Positions 6,962-15,788 of a DNA stretch of 36,313 nt are shown here, one piece after another (the stretch's first letter is position 1; the number at the start of each line of letters is the position of its first letter). Location: assembly GCF_030731595.1 (NCBI RefSeq), contig NZ_JANQTS010000104.1, positions 1 through 36,313 on the forward strand, given 5' to 3'. Under the pieces are notes generated by a model. The model ran no database searches and was not told the DNA's origin. It saw only the letters and a list, made by a program, of their open reading frames with translations. Source of the stretch: Yoonia sp. (GTDB lineage Bacteria > Pseudomonadota > Alphaproteobacteria > Rhodobacterales > Rhodobacteraceae). The translations under genes and the position numbers were made by a program.

Positions 6962-9244
6962 ATGACCCATTTTTCTGCCCCGATTGCCGAACAGATTTGG
7001 GATATGAAGTACCGCTTCAAGCAAGCGGACGGCACCCCGATTGACGCAACGGTCGAGGATACCTGGCACCGGATTGCCAAGGCTCTGGCAGTGGTCGAAA
7101 AAGACCCCAAGGCTTGGGAAAGCAAGTTTTACGATGCTTTGGCCGATTTCAAATACCTGCCTGCGGGCCGGATTACGGCAGGCGCTGGCACGGCGCGGTC
7201 GGTAACGCTGTTTAACTGCTTTGTCATGGGCACGGTTCCCGACAGCATGGGCGGCATTTTTGATATGCTCAAAGAGGCTGCGCTGACGATGCAACAGGGC
7301 GGCGGGATCGGGTATGATTTCTCGACCATTCGTCCAAAGGGCGCCAGTGTGATGGGTGTGGCGGCGGACGCCTCTGGCCCCTTGTCGTTCATGGACGTCT
7401 GGGACGCGATGTGCCGCACGATCATGTCGGCAGGGTCGCGCCGTGGCGCGATGATGGCGACGATGCGCTGCGATCACCCCGATGTCGAGGACTTCATTAC
7501 CGCCAAGTCTGATCCCGCGCGCTTGCGCATGTTCAATATGTCCGTGCTGATCACCGATCCCTTCATGGATGCTGTCAAGGCAGATGGATCATGGGAGTTG
7601 GTGTTCGGCGGGCAGGTCTATCGGACAGTCCGCGCCCGCGACCTGTGGGATGCGATCATGCAATCGACCTATGATTACGCTGAACCCGGTGTGATCTTTA
7701 TCGACCGCATCAACCAGATGAACAACCTCAACTACTGCGAAACCATTGCTGCGACGAACCCCTGCGGCGAACAGCCCTTGCCGCCTTATGGCGCCTGTTT
7801 GCTCGGCTCGATCAATATGGCGCGGTTGGTGTCTGATCCGTTCGAGGCGGCAGCCGCTTTGGACGAGGCGGCCTTGACCGATCTGGTCGCGACCGCTGTA
7901 CGGATGATGGACAATGTCGTTGATGCATCGCGTTTCCCGCTAGAGGCGCAGCAAGCCGAGGCGAAGGCCAAGCGTCGCATTGGTTTGGGTGTGACCGGAC
8001 TGGCCGATGCTTTGTTGATGGTTGGCCTGCGCTACGGGTCAGAAGAAGCTGCGGCGCAGACAGACCGCTGGATGCATGCCATTGCGCGCGCCGCCTATCT
8101 GGCTTCCGTGGAACTGGCCAAGGAAAAGGGCGCTTTCCCGCTCTTCAATGCCGACAAGTTTCTGGCAAGTGGTGCAATGCAGCATATGGATGAGGATGTG
8201 CGCGATGCCATCCGTCAATATGGCATACGAAATGCACTTTTGACCTCGATCGCACCGACCGGCACGATCAGCCTTTACGCGGGCAACGTGTCCTCCGGGA
8301 TCGAACCGGTGTTTGCTTACGCCTACACCCGCAAGGTTTTGCAAAAGGACGGCTCGCGCACGGAAGAAGAGGTGGTGGACTATGCCGTGCAGCTGTGGCG
8401 TGATCTCAAGGGCGACGCGCCTTTGCCGGATTATTTTGTGAATGCCCAAACGCTGGCCCCGCTGGATCATGTGCGGATGCAGGCCGCAGCGCAGAAGTGG
8501 ATCGACAGCAGCATTTCCAAGACGATCAACTGCCCTGAAGATATCAGCTTTGATGCGTTCAAAGAGGTCTACATGGCCGCTTGGGATCAGGGCTGCAAAG
8601 GCTGCACAACCTATCGCCCGAACGATGTGACGGGGTCGGTCTTGTCGGTGACCTCTGACGCTGCACCGTCCGAGGTGCCCGCCCAAGTCCGCACCAGCGA
8701 TGAAGGGGCAGAGGTGGTCTATATGTCCGAACCTCTGGACCGTCCGCAGGAGTTGGAAGGGGCGACCTACAAGCTCAAGTGGCCGGATAGCGAGCACGCC
8801 ATCTATATCACGATCAATGATCTGGTGATCGCGGGGCACAGGCGACCCTTCGAGGTTTTCATCAACTCCAAGAACATGGAACATTTTGCTTGGACCGTGG
8901 CGCTGACGCGGATGATCTCGGCGGTGTTCCGGCGCGGGGGTGATGTGTCTTTCGTGGTCGAAGAACTGAAAGCCGTGTTCGACCCGCGTGGCGGGGCATG
9001 GATGCAGGGGAAATACGTCCCGTCCATTCTGGCCGCGATTGGTGGCGTGATCGAAAAGCACATGATCTCGATCGGTTTTCTTGCCGGTGAAGGCATGGGG
9101 CTGAAAAGCGATCCTCATGCTGATGTGGTTGCCATCAACGGCAGGCCGCGTGGCAAGGCCTGTTCGTCTTGCGGATCTTACGAGTTGCGCATGGTCGAGG
9201 GCTGCATGACCTGCGCCTCTTGCGGCTATTCCAAGTGTGGCTAG
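6962..9244 (+). CDS. nrdJ: Adenosylcobalamin-dependent (class II) ribonucleoside-diphosphate reductase
   Basis: Makes deoxyribonucleotides by radical chemistry using coenzyme B12, with or without oxygen. The 760-aa protein shows FNCFVMG (84-90, first redox cysteine), the active-site NPCGEQ (266-271) with the thiyl-radical cysteine C268, LLGSINM after it, and a cysteine-rich tail (734-760, CSSCG ... CMTCASCGYSKCG) typical of this family, probably for zinc binding and re-reduction by thioredoxin. No ATP-cone is evident at the N-terminus. GGAAGG lies 8 bp before the ATG. No B12 riboswitch precedes it; instead there are NrdR-like boxes. Its TAG shares the bases CTAG with the stop of the convergent cobalamin-type permease, so a B12 user and a probable B12 importer are physically interlocked. 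Confidence 0.95.
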   Translation: MTHFSAPIAEQIWDMKYRFKQADGTPIDATVEDTWHRIAKALAVVEKDPKAWESKFYDALADFKYLPAGRITAGAGTARSVTLFNCFVMGTVPDSMGGIFDMLKEAALTMQQGGGIGYDFSTIRPKGASVMGVAADASGPLSFMDVWDAMCRTIMSAGSRRGAMMATMRCDHPDVEDFITAKSDPARLRMFNMSVLITDPFMDAVKADGSWELVFGGQVYRTVRARDLWDAIMQSTYDYAEPGVIFIDRINQMNNLNYCETIAATNPCGEQPLPPYGACLLGSINMARLVSDPFEAAAALDEAALTDLVATAVRMMDNVVDASRFPLEAQQAEAKAKRRIGLGVTGLADALLMVGLRYGSEEAAAQTDRWMHAIARAAYLASVELAKEKGAFPLFNADKFLASGAMQHMDEDVRDAIRQYGIRNALLTSIAPTGTISLYAGNVSSGIEPVFAYAYTRKVLQKDGSRTEEEVVDYAVQLWRDLKGDAPLPDYFVNAQTLAPLDHVRMQAAAQKWIDSSISKTINCPEDISFDAFKEVYMAAWDQGCKGCTTYRPNDVTGSVLSVTSDAAPSEVPAQVRTSDEGAEVVYMSEPLDRPQELEGATYKLKWPDSEHAIYITINDLVIAGHRRPFEVFINSKNMEHFAWTVALTRMISAVFRRGGDVSFVVEELKAVFDPRGGAWMQGKYVPSILAAIGGVIEKHMISIGFLAGEGMGLKSDPHADVVAINGRPRGKACSSCGSYELRMVEGCMTCASCGYSKCG

Positions 9245-10296
9245 ACCGTATTTTTGCGCAGTAGCCAGACAAAGAACACGCCGCCGATCAAGCCGGTGAC
9301 AATCCCGATGGGAATGTCATCGGGGGCCATCACAGTGCGCGCCAGAATATCGGCCCAGACCAGAAAGATCGCCCCGCAGATTGCCGAGATCGGCAGGACG
9401 CGGGCGTAGTCGCCACCAACGATCAGCCGCACGATATGCGGGATCATCAGGCCCACAAAACCGATGATCCCCGAAAAAGCGACCATCACGCCGGTAATCA
9501 ACGCGCCAATGACAAAGATGCTCAGCCGGAAGCGGGCAACAGGAATGCCCAGTGTCGATGCGGTTTCATCCCCCATCGTCATCGCGTTCAGGCTGCGGGC
9601 GTTTGCGGCCAGATAAGCCCCGCAAATGATCAGGATCGTAAGCGGATAAATGAGCTGGCTCCATTGTGCGAGCCCAAGCCCGCCCAGCATCCAGAAGACG
9701 ACCGTATGAACCGCGCGCGGATCGCCCAGAAAGATCAGGACATTCGCGGCGGACATCACGATGAACGACACGGCCACGCCCGCCAGAACCAGCCGGTCGG
9801 CACTGGTCGCGGTGGCGAATTGCGAGACTGCCAGAACCAGAAGCGTCGCACCCAGCGCCCCCGCAAAAGCCAGCAGCGGGACAGTCAGCAAGCCGATAAA
9901 GAGCCCCGTGTGCAAGAGCGCGAGGATTGCGCCAAAAGCACCGCCTGCAGAAATCCCCAGCAGATGCGGGTCAGCCAGCGGGTTGCGGGTGACTGCTTGC
10001 AAGCTGGCCCCGACGATGGAAAGACCGGCACCGACAAGGCAGGCGAGGATCGCGCGGGGCAGGCGGATGTCCCAGACAATAGCTTCTCGTCCGGCGGACC
10101 AATCAGGGGTGATCAACCCCGGCACGATCTTGTTGATCAAGATGCCCCAGACCGCTCCGAGCGGCACCGTCACCGCCCCCACGCTGACAGCAAGCGACAG
10201 CGACAGGACCAGTGCCGCCGCCCCAACCGCAAATGTCAGGCGAGGCCCGACCTTGCGGGGCGCGCGCGTTGAGATTTGCCGGTCGGCCTGTTCCAT
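9241..10296 (-). CDS. FecCD/BtuC-family ABC transporter permease (probable corrinoid importer)
   Basis: A 351-aa inner-membrane permease with about ten hydrophobic segments and the family hallmarks LPRAILACLVGAGLSIVG, AGGAFGAILA and a C-terminal GIIGFVGLMIPHIVRLI stretch, where BtuC-type subunits contact the ATPase. It is the last gene of the minus-strand operon, 3 bp after the binding-protein gene. The fold fits siderophore, haem or vitamin B12 uptake; the cobalamin riboswitch at the head of the operon makes corrinoid the best substrate guess. Its stop codon shares CTAG with nrdJ. The N-terminal 20 residues are basic and cytoplasmic. Confidence 0.85.
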   Translation of the reverse strand: MEQADRQISTRAPRKVGPRLTFAVGAAALVLSLSLAVSVGAVTVPLGAVWGILINKIVPGLITPDWSAGREAIVWDIRLPRAILACLVGAGLSIVGASLQAVTRNPLADPHLLGISAGGAFGAILALLHTGLFIGLLTVPLLAFAGALGATLLVLAVSQFATATSADRLVLAGVAVSFIVMSAANVLIFLGDPRAVHTVVFWMLGGLGLAQWSQLIYPLTILIICGAYLAANARSLNAMTMGDETASTLGIPVARFRLSIFVIGALITGVMVAFSGIIGFVGLMIPHIVRLIVGGDYARVLPISAICGAIFLVWADILARTVMAPDDIPIGIVTGLIGGVFFVWLLRKNTV

Positions 10297-10299
10297 GCG

Positions 10300-11235
10300 C
10301 TATGGCGCGCGAAAGGCAGCGGCGAGCGTCTTGACCGCGCCGATGTTGCGGGGGCCGGGGGTGGCTTCGACATAGTCCAGCACGACGAAACGGTCGTTCT
10401 TCACCGCGTCAATCTCTGCAAAGGCCGGATTGGACAGCATGAAGGCACGTTTCTGTGCGGCGGTCACTTCGCCGTAATCCACGATGATGATAACCTCCGG
10501 GTTGCGTTCAACCACGGCTTCCCAGCCCAGCGTCGCCCAGCTTTTTTCCACATCGTTCAGGATATTGACCCCGCCCGCCGCTTCGATCAGCGCATTGGGC
10601 ATGGCGTAGCGTCCGGCGGTGAAAGGTGCATCTTCGCCGCTGTCATAGACAAAAACGCGAGGGGCTGAGTCCAAGGTGGGTTGTGTCGCGAGGAAATCGG
10701 CAAGTTCTGCTTGATACCCTGCAATCAGAGCCTCTGCCCGATCACTGACGCCAAAGATAGCCCCCAGATTGCGCAGGTCGTTATACATGTCATCCATGCT
10801 GGCGGGATCTTTCGGGCCGATATGGATGCAGCTTTCGGTCAGCTCGTAGACTTCGATGCCGAAGGGGGCCAGCGTTTCAGGGGTGACTTCGCCGCCGACG
10901 CGCATGCCATAGTTCCAGCCTGCGAAAAAGAAATCCGCATCTGCGCCGATCAGAACCTCTTTGGAAGGGTATTGCGCGGACAGTTCGGGCAATGCGGCCA
11001 CGCCTTCGCGCATGGTTTCGTCCAGTTTGTTCCAGCCGGAAATGCCCGTGTAGCCGACCATGCGGTCGGTCAGCCCGAGCACCAGCATCATTTCGGTCAA
11101 GTTGATGTCGTTGGAAACAGCAGCCTTTGGCGGCGCTTCAAAGGTGACAGTGCGGTCGCAGCTTTGCACAGTGGTCTGCCCAAAGGCAGAAGAGGCCGCC
11201 AGAGCGGTTGCGACAACGGCAGGGATCAGTTTCAT
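10300..11235 (-). CDS. Periplasmic substrate-binding protein of BtuF/FecB type
   Basis: A 311-aa protein with a clear Sec signal peptide (MKLIPAVVATALAASSAFGQ), then two lobes joined by a long helix, as in BtuF-like binding proteins (helix near ERNPEVIIIVDYGEVTAAQK). Segments such as DINLTEMMLVLGLTDRMVGY and ALIEAAGGVNILNDV are typical of the periplasmic binding protein 2 family for cobalamin and iron siderophores. It has no lipobox cysteine, so it should be soluble in the periplasm. Its ATG overlaps the ATPase gene stop by 4 bp (ATGA). Databases often label this family iron-binding; the riboswitch argues for a corrinoid instead, which is an inference. Confidence 0.82.
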   Translation of the reverse strand: MKLIPAVVATALAASSAFGQTTVQSCDRTVTFEAPPKAAVSNDINLTEMMLVLGLTDRMVGYTGISGWNKLDETMREGVAALPELSAQYPSKEVLIGADADFFFAGWNYGMRVGGEVTPETLAPFGIEVYELTESCIHIGPKDPASMDDMYNDLRNLGAIFGVSDRAEALIAGYQAELADFLATQPTLDSAPRVFVYDSGEDAPFTAGRYAMPNALIEAAGGVNILNDVEKSWATLGWEAVVERNPEVIIIVDYGEVTAAQKRAFMLSNPAFAEIDAVKNDRFVVLDYVEATPGPRNIGAVKTLAAAFRAP

Positions 11236-12029
11236 AATGTTGTTTCTTTGCTGGGCAGATGGAATGAGAGGTGGTTGGCGTCACTTGGGGCCAGCCGTTC
11301 GCGTCGTGCATCTACGCGGAATGTGTTTGAGACAAGCGCTTCGGTCAGCAGCGCATCCGGCGCGCCAAAACCGCGCGGGTGCCCATCTTCTAGAAGCAGG
11401 ATATCGTCGCAGATATTGGCCGCGATGTTCAGATCGTGGAGTGACACGACGATGGTCAGATCAAGCGATTTGATCAGGGCAAGTACTTCAAGCTGGTGGC
11501 GGATATCAAGGTGGTTGGTCGGCTCGTCAAGGATCAGCACCTTGGGTTCCTGTGCCAAGGCGCGGGCGACCATCACCCTTTGGCGTTCGCCGCCAGAGAG
11601 TGTACCGAAATCACGCTTGGCAATATCGTGCAGGTCAAGGGTGTCCATCACCCGGTCAACGATGCCGGCATCAAGTGGACCTATCCTTGCAAAGCCTTGC
11701 TGGTGCGGTGTGCGGCCCAGCGCAATGATGTCGCGCACGCTTAGCCCAAAGGCTGCGGCCTGTTCTTGCAAAACAGCCGCGACCTGCCGCGCGGCAGAGC
11801 GGGGGGGCATCGCCCAGAGGTCTTGTCCGTCGATCATGATCTGCCCGCTGGAAGGTGCCTGATAGCGGTAAAGCAGACGCAGCAGGGTGGACTTACCCGC
11901 GCCATTCGGGCCGACGATCCCAAGTACACGTCCAGCGCCGACTTCGAAACTGGTGGGGTGCAGCACCAATGGCGCGCGCTTGGCAGGGCGCCAGCTTGCG
12001 TTCTGGACTGATAGATATGCGCCGCTCAT
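11232..12029 (-). CDS. ABC transporter ATPase of BtuD/FecE type
   Basis: A 265-aa cytoplasmic ATPase that should power the permease encoded two genes downstream. Walker A is GPNGAGKST (40-48), the signature motif LSGGE (144-148) and Walker B VLILDEPTNHLD (164-175), followed by a switch histidine in VSLHDLN. All catalytic residues are present. The gene overlaps both neighbours by 4 bp (ATGA), so DUF1636, ATPase and binding protein are translationally coupled. The operon order here is DUF1636, ATPase, binding protein, permease, the reverse of many BtuCDF-type operons. Confidence 0.9.
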   Translation of the reverse strand: MSGAYLSVQNASWRPAKRAPLVLHPTSFEVGAGRVLGIVGPNGAGKSTLLRLLYRYQAPSSGQIMIDGQDLWAMPPRSAARQVAAVLQEQAAAFGLSVRDIIALGRTPHQQGFARIGPLDAGIVDRVMDTLDLHDIAKRDFGTLSGGERQRVMVARALAQEPKVLILDEPTNHLDIRHQLEVLALIKSLDLTIVVSLHDLNIAANICDDILLLEDGHPRGFGAPDALLTEALVSNTFRVDARRERLAPSDANHLSFHLPSKETTL

Positions 12030-12433
12030 GACACGAGCGCCTGTGAGTCTTCCAGTGCGATCATCGCGGCAGGAATTCGGGCCAAGGTGGTTTTACGCAG
12101 TTTGCCGGGGCGGTCTATGGACGAACACCAGCCGTCATCCAGCATGGCGTATTGCCGCGCGAATTCCAGCAGGTCGTCGATGTCATCCTCTGGCGTAATG
12201 TCGCCAAAGAGATAGGTCGCCTTTTGCGTGCCGTGATAGGCAACGGTGCAGGGGCGATCACAGCCCGCCATGCAGGCCACGCCTGAAATCGCGAAATCTT
12301 CGGCAATCGTGTCGCCTGCAGCCTTGATGGCCCGGCGCAGCTTTTCGATCAATTCATATCCGGGGCGGCAATCCGTCCCCTTGTGCCTGCATGATGTGCA
12401 GACCGTTATGCGGTGTTGTGTTGTCCGGTCCAT
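12026..12433 (-). CDS. DUF1636 cysteine-rich, ferredoxin-like protein
   Basis: The start is set at ATG 12431-12433 (MDRTTQHRITVCTSC), which has a strong GGAGGG site 4 bp upstream; the frame stays open far upstream, but that part is riboswitch RNA. The 135-aa protein has cysteines at 12, 15, 22, 54, 58 and 62 (CTSC ... C ... CMAGCDRPC), a pattern like thioredoxin-fold [2Fe-2S] proteins. It has no signal peptide. This is a DUF1636 family member, and the function is not established. Being the first gene under a cobalamin riboswitch and coupled to a BtuD-like ATPase suggests a role in corrinoid use, for example delivering electrons for cobalt reduction before adenosylation; that is speculation. 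Confidence 0.8.
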   Translation of the reverse strand: MDRTTQHRITVCTSCRHKGTDCRPGYELIEKLRRAIKAAGDTIAEDFAISGVACMAGCDRPCTVAYHGTQKATYLFGDITPEDDIDDLLEFARQYAMLDDGWCSSIDRPGKLRKTTLARIPAAMIALEDSQALVS

Positions 12434-12437
12434 ATCG

Positions 12438-12458
12438 CCCTCCGCGATGAAGCGGGGG
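12438..12458 (-). promoter_or_regulatory. Ribosome-binding-site hairpin of the riboswitch operon
   Basis: On the minus strand CCCCCGC-TTCATC-GCGGAGGG can fold into a stem of 7 pairs with one bulged A, which buries the GGAGGG ribosome-binding site of the DUF1636 gene. This fits a translational riboswitch output in which the site is closed when cobalamin is bound. A second possible switch element is ATGATGGC (about 12501-12508), complementary to GCCATCAT at the 3' edge of the aptamer. Confidence 0.5.
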
Positions 12459-12569
12459 TCGTCAGGTTGCATGCAGAAATGCGCGGGCCAAGCCGTGATG
12501 CCATCATGGTCTCCATTCCGGACACCCCGCCCGGGTTGAGTTTCTTTTGATGCATCGCTGCACCTATGA

Positions 12570-12760
12570 TGGCAGGTCTCCTGACTTGCGGGTCGCCGCT
12601 TACCCGATCCTTCCCGAGCAGGTTTGCTCAGTGGTGATCTTCGGGTTCGCTCGCCGCTCACAGTTGCGGGGGCAGTTACGGGTTTGGCGCGCTTTGGCTC
12701 TTCCTCACCGTATTCCCTTTTCATCCAATACGCATTTTCGGCGCACTGGAACCATCGCCG
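12570..12760 (-). ncRNA. Cobalamin riboswitch
   Basis: Read on the minus strand, the region shows the class hallmarks in order: AAAGGGAATACGGTGAGG, GCCAAAGCGCGCC, the B12 box-like core CTGCCCCCGCAACTGTGAG, CACCACTGAG, CTCGGGAAGG and the 3' closing part GACCCGCAAGTCAGGAGACC. It lies 5' of the DUF1636-ABC transporter operon and should turn it off when adenosylcobalamin is plentiful. Bounds are approximate by about 10 bases. The promoter must lie between here and the upstream GMC gene, or inside its 3' end. The sequence can be misread as coding because the frame of the downstream gene stays open through it. Confidence 0.93.
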
Positions 12761-12826
12761 ACAATGTTTGCGATTCCGAAGCAAGGGTCAAGGGCGATGT
12801 TGACAGTTGAGACTGTAAACCCGGGC

Positions 12827-14437
12827 TCAGATGTCTTCCAAGATCAGATCTGACGCCTTTTCTCCGATCATGATCGCGGGCGCATTCGTATTGCCGGACA
12901 CGATTTCCGGCATGATCGAACAATCCGCCACCCGCAGCCCCTGGATGCCATGCACCCGCAGTCGCGCGTCAACGACCGCATCTTTGCCATGGCCCATCTT
13001 GCAGGTACCTGTCGGGTGATAGATCGAGGCCGAATTGCTGCGCGCCCAATCAAGGGTTGCATCATAATCATCCATATCCAGATCCGCATGGGGCCGGTAT
13101 TCCTGACTGATCTTTGCTGTCAGGGGCGCATGTCGCGCGATCTTGCGCGCGATATTGACGCCAGCCACAACCGTCCGGCAATCCGTCTCGGTGGACAGAT
13201 AGTTGGGAATGATCTTGGGATAGGCCTTGGGATCATTGCTTTGCAGCCTGATTTCGCCTTTGCTTTCAGGGCGTAGCTGGCAAACTGACATGGTGAAGGC
13301 CGAGAATTTGTCGGCCCCTTTGCCGGGATTTTCGGCCGAGAGTGGCTGCACATGGAACTGGATGTCAGGCGTTTCCACATCTTCGCGGCTTTTCATAAAG
13401 CCCGTGGCAAGGCTTGCCGCCATCGTCATAGGGCCGGTCCGCGATGTGATATATTTGAGTCCGATCTTGGCTTGGCCAAAAAGCGAGCCAACCTCGTCGT
13501 TCAGCGTTGGTTCATTGCATTTATAGACCAGACGCACCTGCAAATGGTCTTGCATGTTTTTGCCCACGCCCGGCAGGTCATGTAACACCGCGATACCATT
13601 GTCCGAGAGTTGCGCGGCTTCGCCTATGCCTGAGAGCATGAGCAGTTGTGGCGAATTGATCGCCCCGCCGGACAGCACGATTTCCTTGCGCGCTTTGACT
13701 GTCTGAAGGGTGCCGCTGCGATCCGTGTAGGTCACGCCGATGGCGCGGTTTCCCGCAATGAGCACCTTTTCGACCTGCGCATGTGTGATGATCTGAAGAT
13801 TAGCCCGGGATTTCACAGGGTTCAGATAGGCGACAGCCGCGCTGCACCGTCTGCCGTTGCGCGAGGTGAGCTGGAAGAACCCGACACCCTCTTGTTCGGC
13901 CCCGTTATAATCGGGATTGAATTTATAGCCCGCGGCCTGGGCCGCTGCGACCCATGCATCGGTGATCGGGCGCTGGATGCGCATGTTCGACACCGAGAGC
14001 GGGCCTTCGTTGCCGTGGAATTCATCAGCGCCGCGCTCGTTGTTTTCGGACCGCTTGAAGAGGGGCAATACATCGTCCCATCCCCAGCCGGTATTTCCCA
14101 TCTGCCGCCAGCGGTCATAGTCCTGCGGCTGTCCGCGGACATAAAGAAGGCCGTTCAGCGAAGATGACCCGCCCAAAACCTTGCCGCGCGGCCATTCGAT
14201 AGAGCGTCCATTCAGGCCCGGATCAGGTTCCGTCTTGTAACACCAGTCGACCTTGGGGTTATGAATCGTCTTAAAGTATCCGACCGGAATGTGAATCCAC
14301 GGGTTAAGATCGCGGCCACCGGCCTCTAGCAGAATCACTTTATGGGCTGGATTCGCGCTTAAACGATTGGCAAGGACGCATCCGGCAGACCCTGCACCAA
14401 CGACTATAAAATCCGCTTCCACTGCTTCTTTCTCCAT
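12827..14437 (-). CDS. GMC-family FAD-dependent dehydrogenase/oxidase
   Basis: A 536-aa flavoprotein of the glucose-methanol-choline family that oxidises an alcohol group. The FAD-binding GAGSAG (14-19) is followed by an acidic strand end (E38), then the GMC signature [13 protein letters not shown] (about 84-96). The catalytic pair is in [10 protein letters not shown] (His near 474) and SGNTNAP (Asn near 516). It is closest by eye to choline and aliphatic-alcohol dehydrogenases, but the substrate is open. There is no signal peptide. ATG 14435-14437 was chosen; a TTG three bases upstream is also in frame. It is divergent from the TRAP transporter genes, and the pairing suggests that it oxidises what they import. 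Confidence 0.9.
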   Translation of the reverse strand: MEKEAVEADFIVVGAGSAGCVLANRLSANPAHKVILLEAGGRDLNPWIHIPVGYFKTIHNPKVDWCYKTEPDPGLNGRSIEWPRGKVLGGSSSLNGLLYVRGQPQDYDRWRQMGNTGWGWDDVLPLFKRSENNERGADEFHGNEGPLSVSNMRIQRPITDAWVAAAQAAGYKFNPDYNGAEQEGVGFFQLTSRNGRRCSAAVAYLNPVKSRANLQIITHAQVEKVLIAGNRAIGVTYTDRSGTLQTVKARKEIVLSGGAINSPQLLMLSGIGEAAQLSDNGIAVLHDLPGVGKNMQDHLQVRLVYKCNEPTLNDEVGSLFGQAKIGLKYITSRTGPMTMAASLATGFMKSREDVETPDIQFHVQPLSAENPGKGADKFSAFTMSVCQLRPESKGEIRLQSNDPKAYPKIIPNYLSTETDCRTVVAGVNIARKIARHAPLTAKISQEYRPHADLDMDDYDATLDWARSNSASIYHPTGTCKMGHGKDAVVDARLRVHGIQGLRVADCSIMPEIVSGNTNAPAIMIGEKASDLILEDI

Positions 14438-14467
14438 CAATGTGAAAAAACTCTATGCAGAACGCAA

Positions 14468-14505
14468 AGACTATACTAGGCTTTTTTGGAACTATTAGTC
14501 TCAAT
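14468..14505. promoter_or_regulatory. Divergent control region of GMC gene and TRAP operon with weak inverted repeats
   Basis: The AT-rich gap contains AGACTA (14468-14473) and its inverted copy TAGTCT (14496-14501), and a quasi-palindrome TTGGAAC-N5-GTCTCAA (14487-14505, 5 of 7 pairs). Such sites could bind the IclR regulator encoded downstream of the TRAP genes. The repeats are short, so this is a weak inference. Confidence 0.3.
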
Positions 14506-14528
14506 AATTGACATCATGGGAGGAAGTC

Positions 14529-15761
14529 ATGGGAGTGAGTGATAAACTGAGTCAGATTTCACGACGAGATCTGTTCAAATTGGCAGGCCAATACGGGATG
14601 AGTTCGACGCTGATGGCGGCGGGAACTTTCGGTGGGGCAATGAGCCTTGCGAACCTCGCGTCTGCTGCGGAATCGACCTACGAACGTCGTTTTGCCAAAG
14701 AAGCAAAGTACAATCTGAAGTTCGGCGCCGCAGGCTTCAACGCCCGCAACCTGCTGATCGAGCGCGCTGGCGCTTTGGAATTTGCGCGCGACCTCGAAGC
14801 CCGGACCGATGGTGAGATTCGGATCGAGTTCATCGGTGACAACCAGATCTGTGGCCAGACATCCTGCGTTGAGAAGACACAGCAGGGTATCGTTGATATC
14901 TACGCCGCTTCGACACAGAACTCTGCCGGTGGTGCGCCTTATCTGAACGTGCTGGATTATGCCTATATGTTCCGTAACCGTGCGGATCAGTACCACTTCC
15001 TGTATTCACCGGCCTCCATGCGCCTGCTGCGCGAGCCTTATGAAAAGCGCCATGGCCTGAAGTTCCTGTTCAGCCACGCCGAATTGCGCGGCATCCAGCT
15101 GGGTCTGAACTGGGAAGACAAGCCAACAGTGACATCTGTCGAACAGCTTGCCGGCACCAAGAACCGCGTCACAGGCACGCAGCTTGGCCGTATCGCGATG
15201 GAAGCGCTGAACCTCAACCCAGTGCCGATTGCATGGGAAGAAACACTTGATGGTCTCAAGCAGGGCCTGATTGACGGTGCGGAAACATGGGCCTCTGCCG
15301 TGGCTTACGCCAACATGGCACCTGTTGTGTCCCAGTCGGTACACCTCAACTTCTTCTGTGGTACAGAGCATACTGCGATGTCCGCTTCGGTCTTTGATGG
15401 TCTTGAGGGGTATCTGCAGGACGCGGTGATGGAATCCGCTTACTGGGCGCAGACACACGTGCAGGCCGCCAACGAAGTGGCTCTGATCAACACTGTTGGC
15501 CAGTCCGACCCACAACTGCCAAACACGATCTTCGCGCAAAACAACGTCCGCAACGCGTTCTTGTCTGCTGAAGAGATCAAGAAGGCCGAAGAGATGTGTT
15601 CGCCCGAGTATCAGCCCGCACTTTGGGAAGAGTGGCGCGAGCGCCTGAACGGCTGGTCCGGTGGTCTGGATACTTATCAGGAAATCTATGACGAAGTGCG
15701 CACGATCGATGCGAACACCTTGCCAGAGAACGTGGAGCCACGCCGCTGGTGGAAAGGCTAA
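14529..15761 (+). CDS. TRAP transporter substrate-binding protein, DctP family, Tat-exported
   Basis: A 410-aa periplasmic solute receptor of a TRAP transporter, which captures an organic acid-like ligand. The N-terminus has a twin-arginine motif SRRDLFKLA (11-19), a hydrophobic stretch and probable cleavage after LASA, so it is exported folded. The mature part shows DctP features such as ARDLEARTDGEIRIEFIG and GTQLGRIAMEALNLNPVPIAWEETLDGLKQGLIDGAET, containing the arginine-rich ligand region. ATG 14529 has a GGGAGGA site 5-11 bp upstream; an in-frame ATG at 14508 lacks one. A hairpin terminator separates it from the permease genes. The ligand cannot be assigned; the GMC dehydrogenase next door hints at a hydroxylated compound. 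Confidence 0.9.
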   Translation: MGVSDKLSQISRRDLFKLAGQYGMSSTLMAAGTFGGAMSLANLASAAESTYERRFAKEAKYNLKFGAAGFNARNLLIERAGALEFARDLEARTDGEIRIEFIGDNQICGQTSCVEKTQQGIVDIYAASTQNSAGGAPYLNVLDYAYMFRNRADQYHFLYSPASMRLLREPYEKRHGLKFLFSHAELRGIQLGLNWEDKPTVTSVEQLAGTKNRVTGTQLGRIAMEALNLNPVPIAWEETLDGLKQGLIDGAETWASAVAYANMAPVVSQSVHLNFFCGTEHTAMSASVFDGLEGYLQDAVMESAYWAQTHVQAANEVALINTVGQSDPQLPNTIFAQNNVRNAFLSAEEIKKAEEMCSPEYQPALWEEWRERLNGWSGGLDTYQEIYDEVRTIDANTLPENVEPRRWWKG

Positions 15762-15788
15762 TCCAGCTTTCTTGATGACCTTGGAATT

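Noticed and set aside
8039-9118. A 359-codon open frame opposite nrdJ
   Set aside because: Antisense shadow with no recognisable domain, fully inside a well-supported gene.
9241-11235. Iron-siderophore importer as the identity of the ABC system
   Set aside because: The family allows it, but the cobalamin riboswitch at the operon head favours corrinoid uptake; kept only as an alternative.
12434-12784. N-terminal extension of the DUF1636 protein
   Set aside because: This stretch is the cobalamin riboswitch and its output region; the ATG at 12433 has the strong ribosome-binding site.
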